Origin: JBEVJK01 sp040510195
GTDB lineage: Bacteria; Pseudomonadota; Alphaproteobacteria; Rhizobiales; Rhizobiaceae
Length of the DNA stretch: 64,000 nucleotides
Assembly (NCBI GenBank): GCA_040510195.1
Contig: JBEVJK010000107.1
Location: forward strand, 26,283 to 90,282
Direction of reading: 5' to 3'
Shown: in pieces, positions 17,248 to 25,665 of the stretch
Position numbering within the stretch: the stretch's first letter is position 1
How the letters are laid out: each line of letters opens with the position of its first letter
The notes under the pieces: generated by a model
Told to the model about the DNA's origin: nothing
The model's input: the letters and a program-made list of their open reading frames with translations, nothing else
The model's database searches: none
Translations under genes and position numbers: made by a program

Positions 17248-19017
17248 ATGGCTGAAAGCCGCGCACAGCGCCGTCTGGCGGCCATTCTGGCTGCCGATGT
17301 CGTTGGTTATTCCCGGCTGATGGAGTCCGACGAGACGGGTACGCTCGAGCGCCTGAAGGCGCTGCGGCGAGACATCATCGACCCTTCGATCGCCGCGCAT
17401 TCCGGCCGTATGGTCAAGCTGATGGGGGATGGCGCGCTCGTCGAGTTCGCCAGCGCCATCGACGCGGTGACCTGCGCCGTCGAAATCCAGAAGATGGTCG
17501 GCGAGCGCAATGCCGCGGCGCCGGAAGGCCAGTCGATCCGGTTTCGCATCGGCATCAATGTCGGCGACATTATCGTCGAGGGCGAGGACATCTACGGCGA
17601 CGGGGTCAACATCGCGTCGCGGCTGGAAGGGATGGCAGAGCCCGGCGGAATCTTCATCTCCCGGACGGCAGCCGATCAGGTCCGCGACAAGGTGCCGATC
17701 CGGATCGAGGATCGCGGCGACGTGGCCCTGAAGAACATCGTGCGCCCCATCCAGGTGTTCTGCGTCGTCCCCGAAGGCGTCGGCCTTCTGGGGCCGGCCG
17801 CCTCGCCGCAGCCTTCCGCCGGCGCGACGCCCAAGGGGCTGTCCATCGCGGTGCTGCCCTTCGCCAATATGAGCGGCGACGCCGAGCAGGAGTACTTCGC
17901 AGACGGGATCTCCGAGGACATCATCACGGCTCTTTCGAAACTCTCGCAGCTCTTCGTGATCGCCCGCAATTCCTCGTTCGCCTTCAAGGGCAAGAACGTC
18001 AACGTTCAGGAGGTGAGCAAGAGCCTCGGCGTGCGCTACGTCCTGGAAGGCAGCGTGCGAAAGTCCGGCAACCGCGTCCGCATCACCGCCCAGCTGATCG
18101 ACGCCAGCACCGGCGGGCACCTTTGGGCAGAGCGTTTCGATCGCGAGCTCACCGACATCTTCGCTGTCCAGGACGACGTCACGCAGCACATCGTCGGCGC
18201 GCTGGCGCTCAACCTGACGGAGAAAGACCAACAGCGACTGGCGAGCGAGCACACCGACAATCTCGAGGCCCATGACTGCTTTCTGCGCGGCCGGGACCAG
18301 ATCTGGTTGTTCCGAAAGGAAACGAACGTTGAGGCGCAACAGCTGCTGAAACGGGCCATCGACCTCGATCCGGGCTTCGTTCCGCCCTATGCGTTCCTGG
18401 CCTTCTCGCATGGGATGGACTATGTGAACGCTTGGGTCCCCTCGGCCTCGCAGCCGCTGGTGCAGGCGGAGCAGCATGCGAGGAAGGCGGTCGCGCTTGC
18501 CGAGCGCTATCCCTACGGACACTGGGTGCTGGGGATTGCGCTCCTCTACCTGCGGCGGCATGAGGCAGCCATCCGCGAGGCGGAACGCACGATCGCGCTC
18601 TCGCCCAACCTTGCGGAGGGCCACGAAAGCCTGGGCAACCAGCTGCTCTATTCAGGCAAGCCCGAGGAGGCGCTGGCCTGCTTCGACCGGGCGATGGCAC
18701 TCAACCCCTACCATCCGGACGTCTATCTGCATTTCCAGGCGCAGGCGCTGTTCCATCTGGGGCGGTACGAGGATGCGGTCGGCGCGCTCAGCCGACGTCT
18801 GGTCCGCAACCCGGGAACCGACGTTTCGCGGGCTCTGCTCGCCGCATCCTACGGCCAGCTCGGCCGCATCGCGGAGGCGCGCGAGCAATGGGATGCGCTG
18901 TTCCGCATCAACCCGGACTATTCGCTGTCGCAGCGCCGCTCGGTGCTGCCTTACAGAAACCCTGCCGACTTCGAACTCATCGTGGATGGACTGCGCCGGG
19001 TCGGCCTCGTCGAGTAG
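17248..19017 (+). CDS. Class III adenylate/guanylate cyclase with TolB-like domain and TPRs
   Basis: 589 residues. A class III cyclase domain is at about 8-175: metal-binding D17 in LAADVVGYSRL and D61 in KLMGDGALVEF, transition-state residues N121 and R125 in GVNIASRLE. This is followed by a TolB-like/AraD-type domain (about 200-325, from SIAVLPFANMSGD to LWAERFDREL) and then tetratricopeptide repeats to the C-terminus. The fusion is very common and expanded in Mesorhizobium and Bradyrhizobium, where it makes cAMP in the cytoplasm; the TolB/TPR part is taken to be a sensor or scaffold. No membrane segment is seen. It forms no operon. Confidence 0.93.
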   Translation: MAESRAQRRLAAILAADVVGYSRLMESDETGTLERLKALRRDIIDPSIAAHSGRMVKLMGDGALVEFASAIDAVTCAVEIQKMVGERNAAAPEGQSIRFRIGINVGDIIVEGEDIYGDGVNIASRLEGMAEPGGIFISRTAADQVRDKVPIRIEDRGDVALKNIVRPIQVFCVVPEGVGLLGPAASPQPSAGATPKGLSIAVLPFANMSGDAEQEYFADGISEDIITALSKLSQLFVIARNSSFAFKGKNVNVQEVSKSLGVRYVLEGSVRKSGNRVRITAQLIDASTGGHLWAERFDRELTDIFAVQDDVTQHIVGALALNLTEKDQQRLASEHTDNLEAHDCFLRGRDQIWLFRKETNVEAQQLLKRAIDLDPGFVPPYAFLAFSHGMDYVNAWVPSASQPLVQAEQHARKAVALAERYPYGHWVLGIALLYLRRHEAAIREAERTIALSPNLAEGHESLGNQLLYSGKPEEALACFDRAMALNPYHPDVYLHFQAQALFHLGRYEDAVGALSRRLVRNPGTDVSRALLAASYGQLGRIAEAREQWDALFRINPDYSLSQRRSVLPYRNPADFELIVDGLRRVGLVE

Positions 19018-19150
19018 GTCGCGGACCTCGTTGCAAGCTTGCGCAGGACCGATCGGCGAAGACTTGCCGGCACCAAGTGAGGTCTCGGTTGGCGACGAAG
19101 ACCCGTGCAGGGGTCCGCGGGCCGACCGAATTGCGACCTAGGTCTCGGAA

Positions 19151-19417
19151 TCAGGCCAGGGAACCCTGATCCATCCGACGGGCGTTGAGGTATCGCGTCG
19201 TCACGCTGGCCCGCTCCAGGACCTCCTCGACGCTGTCCGCCTGGACCACGGCCCATACCTCCTGCGAGGATCCGGCCGCAAGCTCGCGGGACTTCGCCTC
19301 GAAGACAATCGCCTCCCAATAGCGACCGCCGCGCGCCTCGCGATGCGGGGCCCCGACGAAGAAGTGCCGGGTCGCAGCCTTCGAAGCGCGGCTCTTCGCA
19401 CAAACCATCCGTACCAT
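19151..19417 (-). CDS. Small hypothetical protein, Arg/Ala-rich
   Basis: 88 residues from an ATG with GGAGGAGG six bases upstream, the best ribosome-binding site in this neighbourhood. It opens MVRMVCAKSRASKA, then RHFFVGAPHREARGGRYWEAIVFEAKS and a predicted alpha/beta end (EVWAVVQADSVEEVLERA). I recognise no family. It is convergent with the cyclase gene and divergent from the methyltransferase gene. Confidence 0.6.
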   Translation of the reverse strand: MVRMVCAKSRASKAATRHFFVGAPHREARGGRYWEAIVFEAKSRELAAGSSQEVWAVVQADSVEEVLERASVTTRYLNARRMDQGSLA

Positions 19418-19628
19418 TTTCGTCCTCCTCCTCGTTCGGCGAAGGGGCCCTCCGACGGATTTCGTCCCATCCTGGGCCACCTTCCCTCGCCTCCCGGATC
19501 GCGGTTCAAGAACCGTGCCAGTCCGGCCCGTTCAGCTCCCGCCGGCTCCAGGTCACCCATTTTGGTCGCTGGCCGCCGACGCCGCAGAAGCCGATACTTT
19601 GCCCGGGGCTCTCCACGGGAGCGTTTCA

Positions 19629-20924
19629 GTGCTCGCAAATCGACACGCAGGTGGCGGCCGTTTCGGCCGGCAGCTCAAACAATGGTCGGCGACACTGGTC
19701 GCCAACGCGCTGTCGACCTACGCACTCGACACGGTTTCCACCGCGGCCGGGGTGCTGCTCGCCGCCTCGGGCCTGCTCCTTGGTGTCGGCTGGGGCGCCC
19801 TCCTGGTGCTCCTCGGAGCTTCCTACGTGGTCTGGGGCTATGGTCTCTCGTCGAGCCTCGATGCGAACTGGCGGCTGCTCACCAGCACCGGCACCAGCAC
19901 CAGCGCTCTTTCCAAACTTGCCTACGAGCTGACCGCGCGGAGCTCGCAAGGCACCCGCCGCTTCCTGGCCGCCAGCGGCTATGTGCTTTTCGAGCTGGTC
20001 AAGGAATCTCCCTACTATCTCGCCGCGTTCGGGCTGGCGTTTGCCAGCGAGACGGTGACAGCAGAGCAGGCGATGATCTTTCTCGCCGGCGCCAACCTCG
20101 GGGCGGCAGCCTATGAGGGGGCGCTCGGCTGGTCGACGCGATCCATGCTGCGACGGACCCGCCCCACAGGCTACGCCTCGTTCGACCAGGGATGGTCGCC
20201 GCGCCAATATCTAGCGAGCTACTACGGCAGCGTCGAGGAGGACGAGCGCGAGACGATCGCCTTCTTCAGCGCGGCAGCGCGGCAGATGCCAGCTGACGAG
20301 CCGGCACTGGTTTTCGGCGCGGGGCCGACGCTGCATCATGTGTTCCTGATGGCCGAACGGGCGTCCGAGCTCCACATCGGCGACTATCTCAGCTCCAACC
20401 TCGATGAGATCTCCCGCTGGATCGGCCAGGAAGCCGGCGCGCACGACTGGCGGCCCTTTGTGGCCTATACACTGCAGTGCGAAGGCGCCGTCGCTCTCGG
20501 CCGCGCCGCCATTGCGGAGCGCGAAAGGCTTACCCGGCACAAGATCAGCGCCTTGATGGACGTCGACATTCGGAAGGAATGGCCGCTGGGGGCCTCGCAC
20601 AGGCTCTACGGGACCGTGCTAAGCGCCTACTGCGTCGATTCCGCGACATCCGACATCGAGGTGTGGCGGCTCTATATGACGCGTGTCGCGCAGATGGTGC
20701 GGCCGGGGGGGACGCTGCTCGTCGCAGCCTTGGGCCGGACCCACCGCTATTTCGTCGGGGACAATGCTTTTCCGAGCCCCTGCCTGGACGAGGCCGATCT
20801 CCGGGCACTGCTCCTCGGCTTCTTCCGGCAGGCCGACCTCACGGTCCACGACGTGGACGTTCCGGGATGCGCCGTGCACGGGTACACGAGGATCATCCTG
20901 GCGGCCGGGCACAACCGGCTGTAG
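19629..20924 (+). CDS. Membrane-anchored NNMT/PNMT-like SAM methyltransferase
   Basis: 431 residues from the GTG at 19629 (GGGAG seven bases upstream). The first ~170 residues hold four hydrophobic segments (about 24-52, 54-73, 116-140 and 147-167) and no known enzyme motif. Residues ~190-431 form a methyltransferase of the NNMT/PNMT/TEMT type: YYGSVEEDERE, then motif I VFGAGPTLHHVF, the DY-x4-N-x2-E pattern in GDYLSSNLDEI, and the C-terminal QMVRPGGTLLVAALG. These small N-methyltransferases act on amines and pyridines. A fusion to a multi-helix membrane module is unusual for the family. An EamA-type exporter follows 240 bases downstream on the same strand, suggesting a made-and-exported metabolite. 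Confidence 0.75.
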   Translation: MLANRHAGGGRFGRQLKQWSATLVANALSTYALDTVSTAAGVLLAASGLLLGVGWGALLVLLGASYVVWGYGLSSSLDANWRLLTSTGTSTSALSKLAYELTARSSQGTRRFLAASGYVLFELVKESPYYLAAFGLAFASETVTAEQAMIFLAGANLGAAAYEGALGWSTRSMLRRTRPTGYASFDQGWSPRQYLASYYGSVEEDERETIAFFSAAARQMPADEPALVFGAGPTLHHVFLMAERASELHIGDYLSSNLDEISRWIGQEAGAHDWRPFVAYTLQCEGAVALGRAAIAERERLTRHKISALMDVDIRKEWPLGASHRLYGTVLSAYCVDSATSDIEVWRLYMTRVAQMVRPGGTLLVAALGRTHRYFVGDNAFPSPCLDEADLRALLLGFFRQADLTVHDVDVPGCAVHGYTRIILAAGHNRL

Positions 20925-21163
20925 CGCTGGCGAGGATCGCCGGTTGATTGGCAAGGCGGCGGTCATGGAGCGGCGGTCGGCCGGGTCCGATCGGGAATCC
21001 GGCTGGGCTGTCCCCGGTTGTTCCTGACGTTGGCGATGCGCTCCAGCGCATGGCTGCCGCGCGTCGTGCTGACGGCCGGCAAAAGCGCTGGCCCATTGGT
21101 CGCGGCTTGATTGCCGGGGCTTTCTCGGCCAAGCAGGGGGACCTTTCCTCGGCCGGCCAGCAC

Positions 21164-22051
21164 ATGCTCTTTTCCGCCCATCCGCTTCGCGGCGTCCTCT
21201 TCATGGTTCTGTCGACGGGGTTCTTCGTAATCAATGACAGCATGATGAAGCTGGCAGCAGAGGCGCTTCCTCCCTACCAGGTCCTGATGCTTCGCGGAGT
21301 CGCGGCCTTCCTGTGGGGCGCACCGCTCGTCCTTCTGGCCGGCTACGCGAGCAAGGCCCACCTCGTTTTCGAGCGGCGGGTGCTCGCCCGCAACCTCGCC
21401 GAGACCGGAGCCATCCTGTGCTATGTCGTGGCGCTCGCCAACATGCCCATCGCGGACGCGACGGCACTCGGCCAGGTCACCCCACTCCTCGTGCTCGTCG
21501 GCGCCGCCTTCCTGTTCGGCGAACGAATCTCGCGCAGTGGCATGCTGCTCATCGCATGCGGCTTCGCCGGCGCCCTGCTGGTCGCCCAGCCGACCATGCA
21601 CGGCATCTCCATCTTCGCCATGTTGGCGCTGGCGAACGCTGTGCTCTGCGCGGTGCGCGACCTCGTCGGGCGGCGGGTGGGTGGCCATGTGCCGGGTCTG
21701 ATCGTCGCCATGTCGGCGGTGATCGTGGTGCTGATGGGGGCTGGCGTGGCGCATCTTCTTACCGAAGAATGGACGGCGCCGGACAGACGCCAGCTGATGC
21801 TCCTCGGAAGTGCGGGCCTGTTCCTCGTCTTCGGACACTTTTTCATGTTCATGGCCTATCGTGTCGGGCCAACCAGGGTGGTGGCACCGTTCTACTACTG
21901 CTTCACGGTGTGGGCGGTGATCTCCGGCGTCGCCGTTTTCGGCGAGCTTCCGAACGCCCTTGCGCTCGTCGGAATGATGCTGGTGATCGGGAGCGGCCTC
22001 GCCATCGTGCTGATCGACGAGCGGAAACGGCGGCTGGTGCCCGTCGCCTGA
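21164..22051 (+). CDS. EamA-family (drug/metabolite transporter) permease
   Basis: 295 residues with ten membrane helices in two EamA halves. The first begins HPLRGVLFMVLSTGFFVINDSMMK and contains VVALANMPIADATALGQVTPLLV; the second ends APFYYCFTVWAVISGVAVFGELPN...GMMLVIGSG. These are classic DMT signatures. The family exports amino acids, nucleosides or other metabolites, or takes up small molecules. The start at 21164 gives the standard length, although the frame is open to 20948. Its position behind the membrane methyltransferase gene suggests functional coupling, but 240 bases separate them. Confidence 0.88.
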   Translation: MLFSAHPLRGVLFMVLSTGFFVINDSMMKLAAEALPPYQVLMLRGVAAFLWGAPLVLLAGYASKAHLVFERRVLARNLAETGAILCYVVALANMPIADATALGQVTPLLVLVGAAFLFGERISRSGMLLIACGFAGALLVAQPTMHGISIFAMLALANAVLCAVRDLVGRRVGGHVPGLIVAMSAVIVVLMGAGVAHLLTEEWTAPDRRQLMLLGSAGLFLVFGHFFMFMAYRVGPTRVVAPFYYCFTVWAVISGVAVFGELPNALALVGMMLVIGSGLAIVLIDERKRRLVPVA

Positions 22052-22505
22052 TAGCTGGATAGCTGTCTCCCGCCCCGAGGTTCGATCGGCCGTACGGCGA
22101 TGGGCTGTGCCAAAAGAAGGCGCCGAGCCGCCAGCCTTCGAACGTCAATCCGCCTGGGTGCAGTCAAGGCACAGGGTTCAACGCAGGTCGACTGTCGTCC
22201 ATATGGTTCTACCGGCTGTCCAGATTGGGGGCCAGCTGATAGGCTAACCTCCAACCGACGACCATCCTGTTGTCCGTGTCTCTTTCCGCCAGCTCAATTG
22301 CAACGACTATGACGCGAATAGACTCCTTTCCGAAAAGTTCCATGGTTGGAATAGGTTATAGCCACTCTCTCACCTGGCGAAATAACACCTCGGACACAGC
22401 CGAGGGCAGGTTGACGATAGTCCCGCGAATGATCGATAGCCGCCGCTCCCTGGGCTTGGCGGCCGCGTGCGTGACTTGATCGTCATCGGGGCGAAGGAGT
22501 TGCCC
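22052..22505. other. Gene-free stretch before lipB
   Basis: These 454 bases have no supportable gene. They are somewhat AT-richer than the neighbourhood and presumably contain the lipB promoter. No recognised RNA or repeat. Confidence 0.4.
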
Positions 22506-23282
22506 GTGGTCACCCGCGACATCCTGTTTCGACATTTCCGACCGGCTGCCGACGCGCCGCCCGTGGTCTGGGCGACGACCGACGGCCTGATGCCATATCC
22601 CGATGCGTTGACCGCGATGGAACGCCTCGCCGAGGCGGTGCGCGCCGGTACCGCCCCGGAACTCGCCTGGCTGGTCCAGCATCCGCCGCTCTACACGGCC
22701 GGCACGAAGGCCCGGGCCGCCGACCTCCTGGACCCTGACCGATTTCCAGTGTTCGAGGCCGGACGCGGCGGCGAATACACCTATCACGGACCGGGCCAGC
22801 GGGTGGTGTACCTGATGCTCGACCTGAAGCGACGGCGCGAGGATGTTCGCGCCTTCGTCGCGGCCCTCGAGGAATGGATCATTCAGGCGCTGGCCCTTCT
22901 CAACATCGTCGGCGAACGACGAGAGGATCGGGTGGGCGTCTGGGTCGTCCGTCGCGATCGCCCACCCCTGCCCGACGGGCGCCTTTCCGAAGACAAGATC
23001 GCGGCGATAGGCGTTCGCCTCAAGCGATGGGTCAGCTTTCATGGCGTCGCGATCAACGTCGATCCGGACCTCGGCCATTTCACCGGAATCGTCCCTTGCG
23101 GCGTCGCCCGGCACGGCGTGACCAGCCTCCTGGATTTGGGTTCGCCGGCAAGCATGGCCGACCTGGACCTCGCTTTGAAAACATCATTCGAGGACGTCTT
23201 CGGAGGCCTGGTCGAGGCGTCTCCTCGCAGCTTCGCAGATTGCAAGCATGCTGGGCAGAGCTATGGGATGCCGGCCATCTGA
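22506..23282 (+). CDS. lipB: Lipoyl(octanoyl) transferase
   Basis: 258 residues. It moves the octanoyl group from acyl carrier protein to lipoyl domains of pyruvate and 2-oxoglutarate dehydrogenases, the first step of lipoate assembly. Visible motifs are GRGGEYTYHGPGQRVVYLML, the catalytic lysine K164 in SEDKIAAIGVRLKRW and the catalytic cysteine C198 in FTGIVPCGV. The GTG at 22506 has AAGGAG six bases upstream, so I prefer it over the GTG at 22467, which lacks a ribosome-binding site. The length is slightly above E. coli LipB, as usual in rhizobia. It converges on the small LexA-controlled ORF, five bases between stops. Confidence 0.95.
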   Translation: MVTRDILFRHFRPAADAPPVVWATTDGLMPYPDALTAMERLAEAVRAGTAPELAWLVQHPPLYTAGTKARAADLLDPDRFPVFEAGRGGEYTYHGPGQRVVYLMLDLKRRREDVRAFVAALEEWIIQALALLNIVGERREDRVGVWVVRRDRPPLPDGRLSEDKIAAIGVRLKRWVSFHGVAINVDPDLGHFTGIVPCGVARHGVTSLLDLGSPASMADLDLALKTSFEDVFGGLVEASPRSFADCKHAGQSYGMPAI

Positions 23283-23286
23283 ACAT

Positions 23287-23373
23287 TCAAATGGCGCCAA
23301 TCCAGAGCGCCACGGACATCAGAAAAGCGGACATGCAAACCATGGAAATCACATCCTGGAAAAGATCCGTCAT
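23287..23373 (-). CDS. 28-residue single-span membrane micropeptide under LexA control
   Basis: This ORF encodes 28 residues (MTDLFQDV, then the hydrophobic helix ISMVCMSAFLMSVALWIGAI). An ideal GGAGG lies five bases before the ATG. Upstream is a near-consensus promoter (TTGACA, 17 bases, TAGAAC) overlapped by direct-repeat LexA boxes, so DNA damage should induce it. The short acidic N-terminus and single helix give an inner-membrane peptide. Caulobacter SidA, a known 29-residue SOS-induced inner-membrane inhibitor of cell division, has the same size, topology and control, so a SidA-like role is my inference; I see no sequence identity that proves it. It is too short for routine gene finders and lies tail to tail with lipB. 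Confidence 0.7.
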   Translation of the reverse strand: MTDLFQDVISMVCMSAFLMSVALWIGAI

Positions 23374-23394
23374 AGCAGCCTCCGATGCTCGAAT

Positions 23395-23420
23395 GTTCGA
23401 TTTTCGTTCTAAGTTTGTTC
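23395..23420. promoter_or_regulatory. Overlapping LexA (SOS) boxes, GTTC-N7-GTTC-N7-GTTC
   Basis: Three GTTC blocks at 23395, 23406 and 23417 are each 11 bases apart, giving two overlapping perfect copies of the alphaproteobacterial LexA operator GTTC-N7-GTTC. They sit on the -10 region of the micropeptide promoter. The direct-repeat form is the established LexA target in this class. Confidence 0.8.
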
Positions 23421-23434
23421 AAATTCTTTGTCAA
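23406..23434 (-). promoter_or_regulatory. Promoter of the micropeptide gene
   Basis: On the reverse strand a perfect -35 TTGACA (23429-23434) is followed after 17 bases by TAGAAC (23406-23411). Transcription would start near 23399, leaving a leader of about 25 bases. The -10 element coincides with the middle GTTC of the LexA operator, so bound LexA would occlude it. Confidence 0.7.
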
Positions 23435-23476
23435 GCGCGTTTCTCTAGGGCGTCCGTAATCCACCGCTAATTTAGT

Positions 23477-23491
23477 GAACGTATAGTGAAC
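23477..23491. promoter_or_regulatory. Third LexA-type box (GAAC-N7-GAAC)
   Basis: GAAC at 23477 and 23488 with seven bases between them is the reverse complement of GTTC-N7-GTTC. It lies 43 bases upstream of the -35 element of the micropeptide promoter, and could strengthen repression by looping or control a transcript in the other direction. Confidence 0.6.
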
Positions 23492-23698
23492 GAATGCTCT
23501 TGCTTTGTTCGGATTGTCGTGCTTTGGTGATGCAACCACGAGACGAACCGAGGCGGGGCAGCTATGGAATGGGAATTGCCGCTGGCGCAGTGTATCCGGG
23601 AAAGGAGACTGAGTGCGCTCCAGGGCCTGCCGGTCGCCACGTTCATGATGGCGCGGGCGCTGCCGCGTCCGGTTCGTCAAAACCGGCCCTCGTCGGCC

Positions 23699-24385
23699 TC
23701 AGAGAGGAACGATCTGGCCTTCCGCCAGAGTTACCCGCCTGTCCATGCGGGCGGCCAGCTGATGGTTGTGTGTGGCGATGAGAGCCGCCAGGCCGGATTG
23801 CCTCACCAGGGCTTCCAGCGCGTCGAACACATAGGACGCCGTCGTCGGATCGAGATTGCCGGTTGGCTCGTCGGCAAGCAGGACCAGCGGTGCGTTGGCG
23901 ACCGCGCGCGCAATCGCGACGCGCTGCTGCTCGCCCCCCGACAATTCGGCGGGACGGTGCTCGGCACGCTTGCCGATTTGCATGTAGTCGAGCAGTTCGC
24001 CAGCCCTGCGGCGCGCTTCCGCCGCGGGCAGCCCGCGGACCAGCTGTGGCATCATGATGTTCTCGACAGCCGAGAACTCGGGCAGCAAGTGATGAAATTG
24101 GTAGACGAAGCCGATGTCGTTGCGGCGGATGGCGGTTCGATCGTCATCGGAGAGACGGCCGCAGGCACGACCGGCCAGCAAGACGTCGCCGGCGTCCGGG
24201 CGCTCCAGAAGTCCCGCCGTGTGGAGCAAGGTCGACTTGCCGGCGCCCGAAGGCGCAACCAAGGCCACCATCTCGCCGGACATGAGCGAAAAGTCTGCCC
24301 CGGCCAGGATTGTCAGCCGTCGCGGACCCTGGACATAGGAGCGCTCCACCGCGCGGAGCTCCATGACGGCCGCCGCGGCGGTCAC
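23699..24385 (-). CDS. lolD: Lipoprotein-releasing ABC transporter ATP-binding protein
   Basis: 228 residues. Walker A is APSGAGKST, the signature loop is LSGGEQQRVAIARA, Walker B is LVLLADEPTGNLDP, and the switch histidine is in ATHNH. Together with the permease it forms the LolCDE-type complex that hands outer-membrane lipoproteins to the periplasmic carrier LolA. The start overlaps the stop of lolC (ATGA), so the proteins are made from one message in the order proS-lolC-lolD. Walker A begins with Ala rather than Gly, as seen in rhizobial LolD proteins. Confidence 0.94.
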   Translation of the reverse strand: MTAAAAVMELRAVERSYVQGPRRLTILAGADFSLMSGEMVALVAPSGAGKSTLLHTAGLLERPDAGDVLLAGRACGRLSDDDRTAIRRNDIGFVYQFHHLLPEFSAVENIMMPQLVRGLPAAEARRRAGELLDYMQIGKRAEHRPAELSGGEQQRVAIARAVANAPLVLLADEPTGNLDPTTASYVFDALEALVRQSGLAALIATHNHQLAARMDRRVTLAEGQIVPL

Positions 24386-25665
24386 TCGTACCTCAGCGCT
24401 TCGACCGGATCGAGCCTGGCGGCCCGCCAGGCCGGGAAAAGAGTTGCGAGAAATGACAAGGTCAAGGCCATCAGGACGACCGAAACGGTCTCGCTGACAT
24501 CCATCTTGGCCGGGAGCTGGCTCAGGAAGTACAGCTCGGGGTTAAAGATGGTCGTTCCCGAGAGCCACGAAAAGAATTGGCGGATCGGTTCCACATTGAG
24601 GCAGATGACGACGCCGAGGAGGACGCCGGCCAGGGTCCCGGTCACGCCGATCGCGGCACCCGTCATCAGGAAGATCCGCATCACGGAGCCGCTCGTCGCG
24701 CCCATGGTGCGCAGGATGGCGATGTCACTTCCCTTGTCCTTCACCAGCATGATCAGGCCGGAAATGATGTTCAGGGCGGCGACCAACACGATGAGCGTCA
24801 GGATCATGAACATGACGTTGCGCTCCACCTCCAGTGCGGAGAAGAACGTTTGATTGCGCTGGCGCCAATCGGCGAGGTAGAGCTGGCGTTCCGCCGCGGC
24901 TTCGACGGGCGCCTTCAGCGCTTCCACGTCGTCCGGATCATCGGCATAGATCTCGATCGTCTGGGCGCGGCCTTCCTGGTTGAAGAAGAGCTGTGCCTCG
25001 GCAAGCGGCATGAAGATGATGGAGGCATCGTATTCGGACATGCCGATCTCAAAGACGGCTACAACGGGGTAGGCCTTCACCCGCGGCGTCGTTCCGAGCG
25101 GCGTGACATCGCCCTCGGGGGCGAACAGGGTAATGGAATCCCCGACGCCGAGGCCCAGCCCTTCCGCCATGCGGGTGCCGATCGCCACGCCCTCGCTGGA
25201 ATCGAAGCCGACGATCGAGCCCTGGCGGATATTGTCAGCGACCAGTGCGACCTTGGCGAGATCGTCGCCACGGATGCCCTTGACGAGCGCGCCCGTGCCC
25301 GGACCGACCGTGCCAGTGGCGAAGATCTGTCCCTCGATCAACGGCATGGCCAGCTTCACGCCGGGCACTGCAGCGATCCGGGCCGCTACCTGCTGGTAGT
25401 CGTCGAGCGGTGTATCGACGGGCTGCATCACGAGGTGGCCATTGATGCCGAGGATGCGGGTGAGCAGCTCTTCGCGAAAGCCGTTCATCACGGCCATCAC
25501 GATGATCAGCGTGGCGACGCCGAGCATGATGCCCACAAAGGAGATCGAGGCGATCACGGAGATGACCGTCTCCTTCCGCTTGGAGCGCAGATAGCGCCAG
25601 GCGACCATGCGCTCAAAGGCCGAGAACGGCCCCGCCCCTTTGACGCCCGCGGTGCGGGCGTTCAT
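24382..25665 (-). CDS. lolC: Lipoprotein-releasing ABC transporter permease LolC/E
   Basis: 427 residues. One membrane helix near residues 25-50 is followed by a ~200-residue periplasmic MacB-type domain, then three helices at the C-terminus (about 280-425), the standard FtsX/LolC topology. The early motif RYLRSKRKETVISVIASISFVG and the end FPAWRAARLDPVEALRYE are diagnostic. A single permease serves both LolC and LolE roles in alphaproteobacteria. The gene overlaps proS upstream and lolD downstream, each by four bases. Confidence 0.94.
   Translation of the reverse strand: MNARTAGVKGAGPFSAFERMVAWRYLRSKRKETVISVIASISFVGIMLGVATLIIVMAVMNGFREELLTRILGINGHLVMQPVDTPLDDYQQVAARIAAVPGVKLAMPLIEGQIFATGTVGPGTGALVKGIRGDDLAKVALVADNIRQGSIVGFDSSEGVAIGTRMAEGLGLGVGDSITLFAPEGDVTPLGTTPRVKAYPVVAVFEIGMSEYDASIIFMPLAEAQLFFNQEGRAQTIEIYADDPDDVEALKAPVEAAAERQLYLADWRQRNQTFFSALEVERNVMFMILTLIVLVAALNIISGLIMLVKDKGSDIAILRTMGATSGSVMRIFLMTGAAIGVTGTLAGVLLGVVICLNVEPIRQFFSWLSGTTIFNPELYFLSQLPAKMDVSETVSVVLMALTLSFLATLFPAWRAARLDPVEALRYE

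Larger units (their letters stand above)
23374..23698. other. Regulatory and otherwise empty gap between the micropeptide gene and lolD
   Basis: The left third holds the promoter and LexA boxes. From 23492 to 23698 I see nothing coding. In many Rhizobiales I would expect dnaE directly behind lolD; it is not here. Confidence 0.5.
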
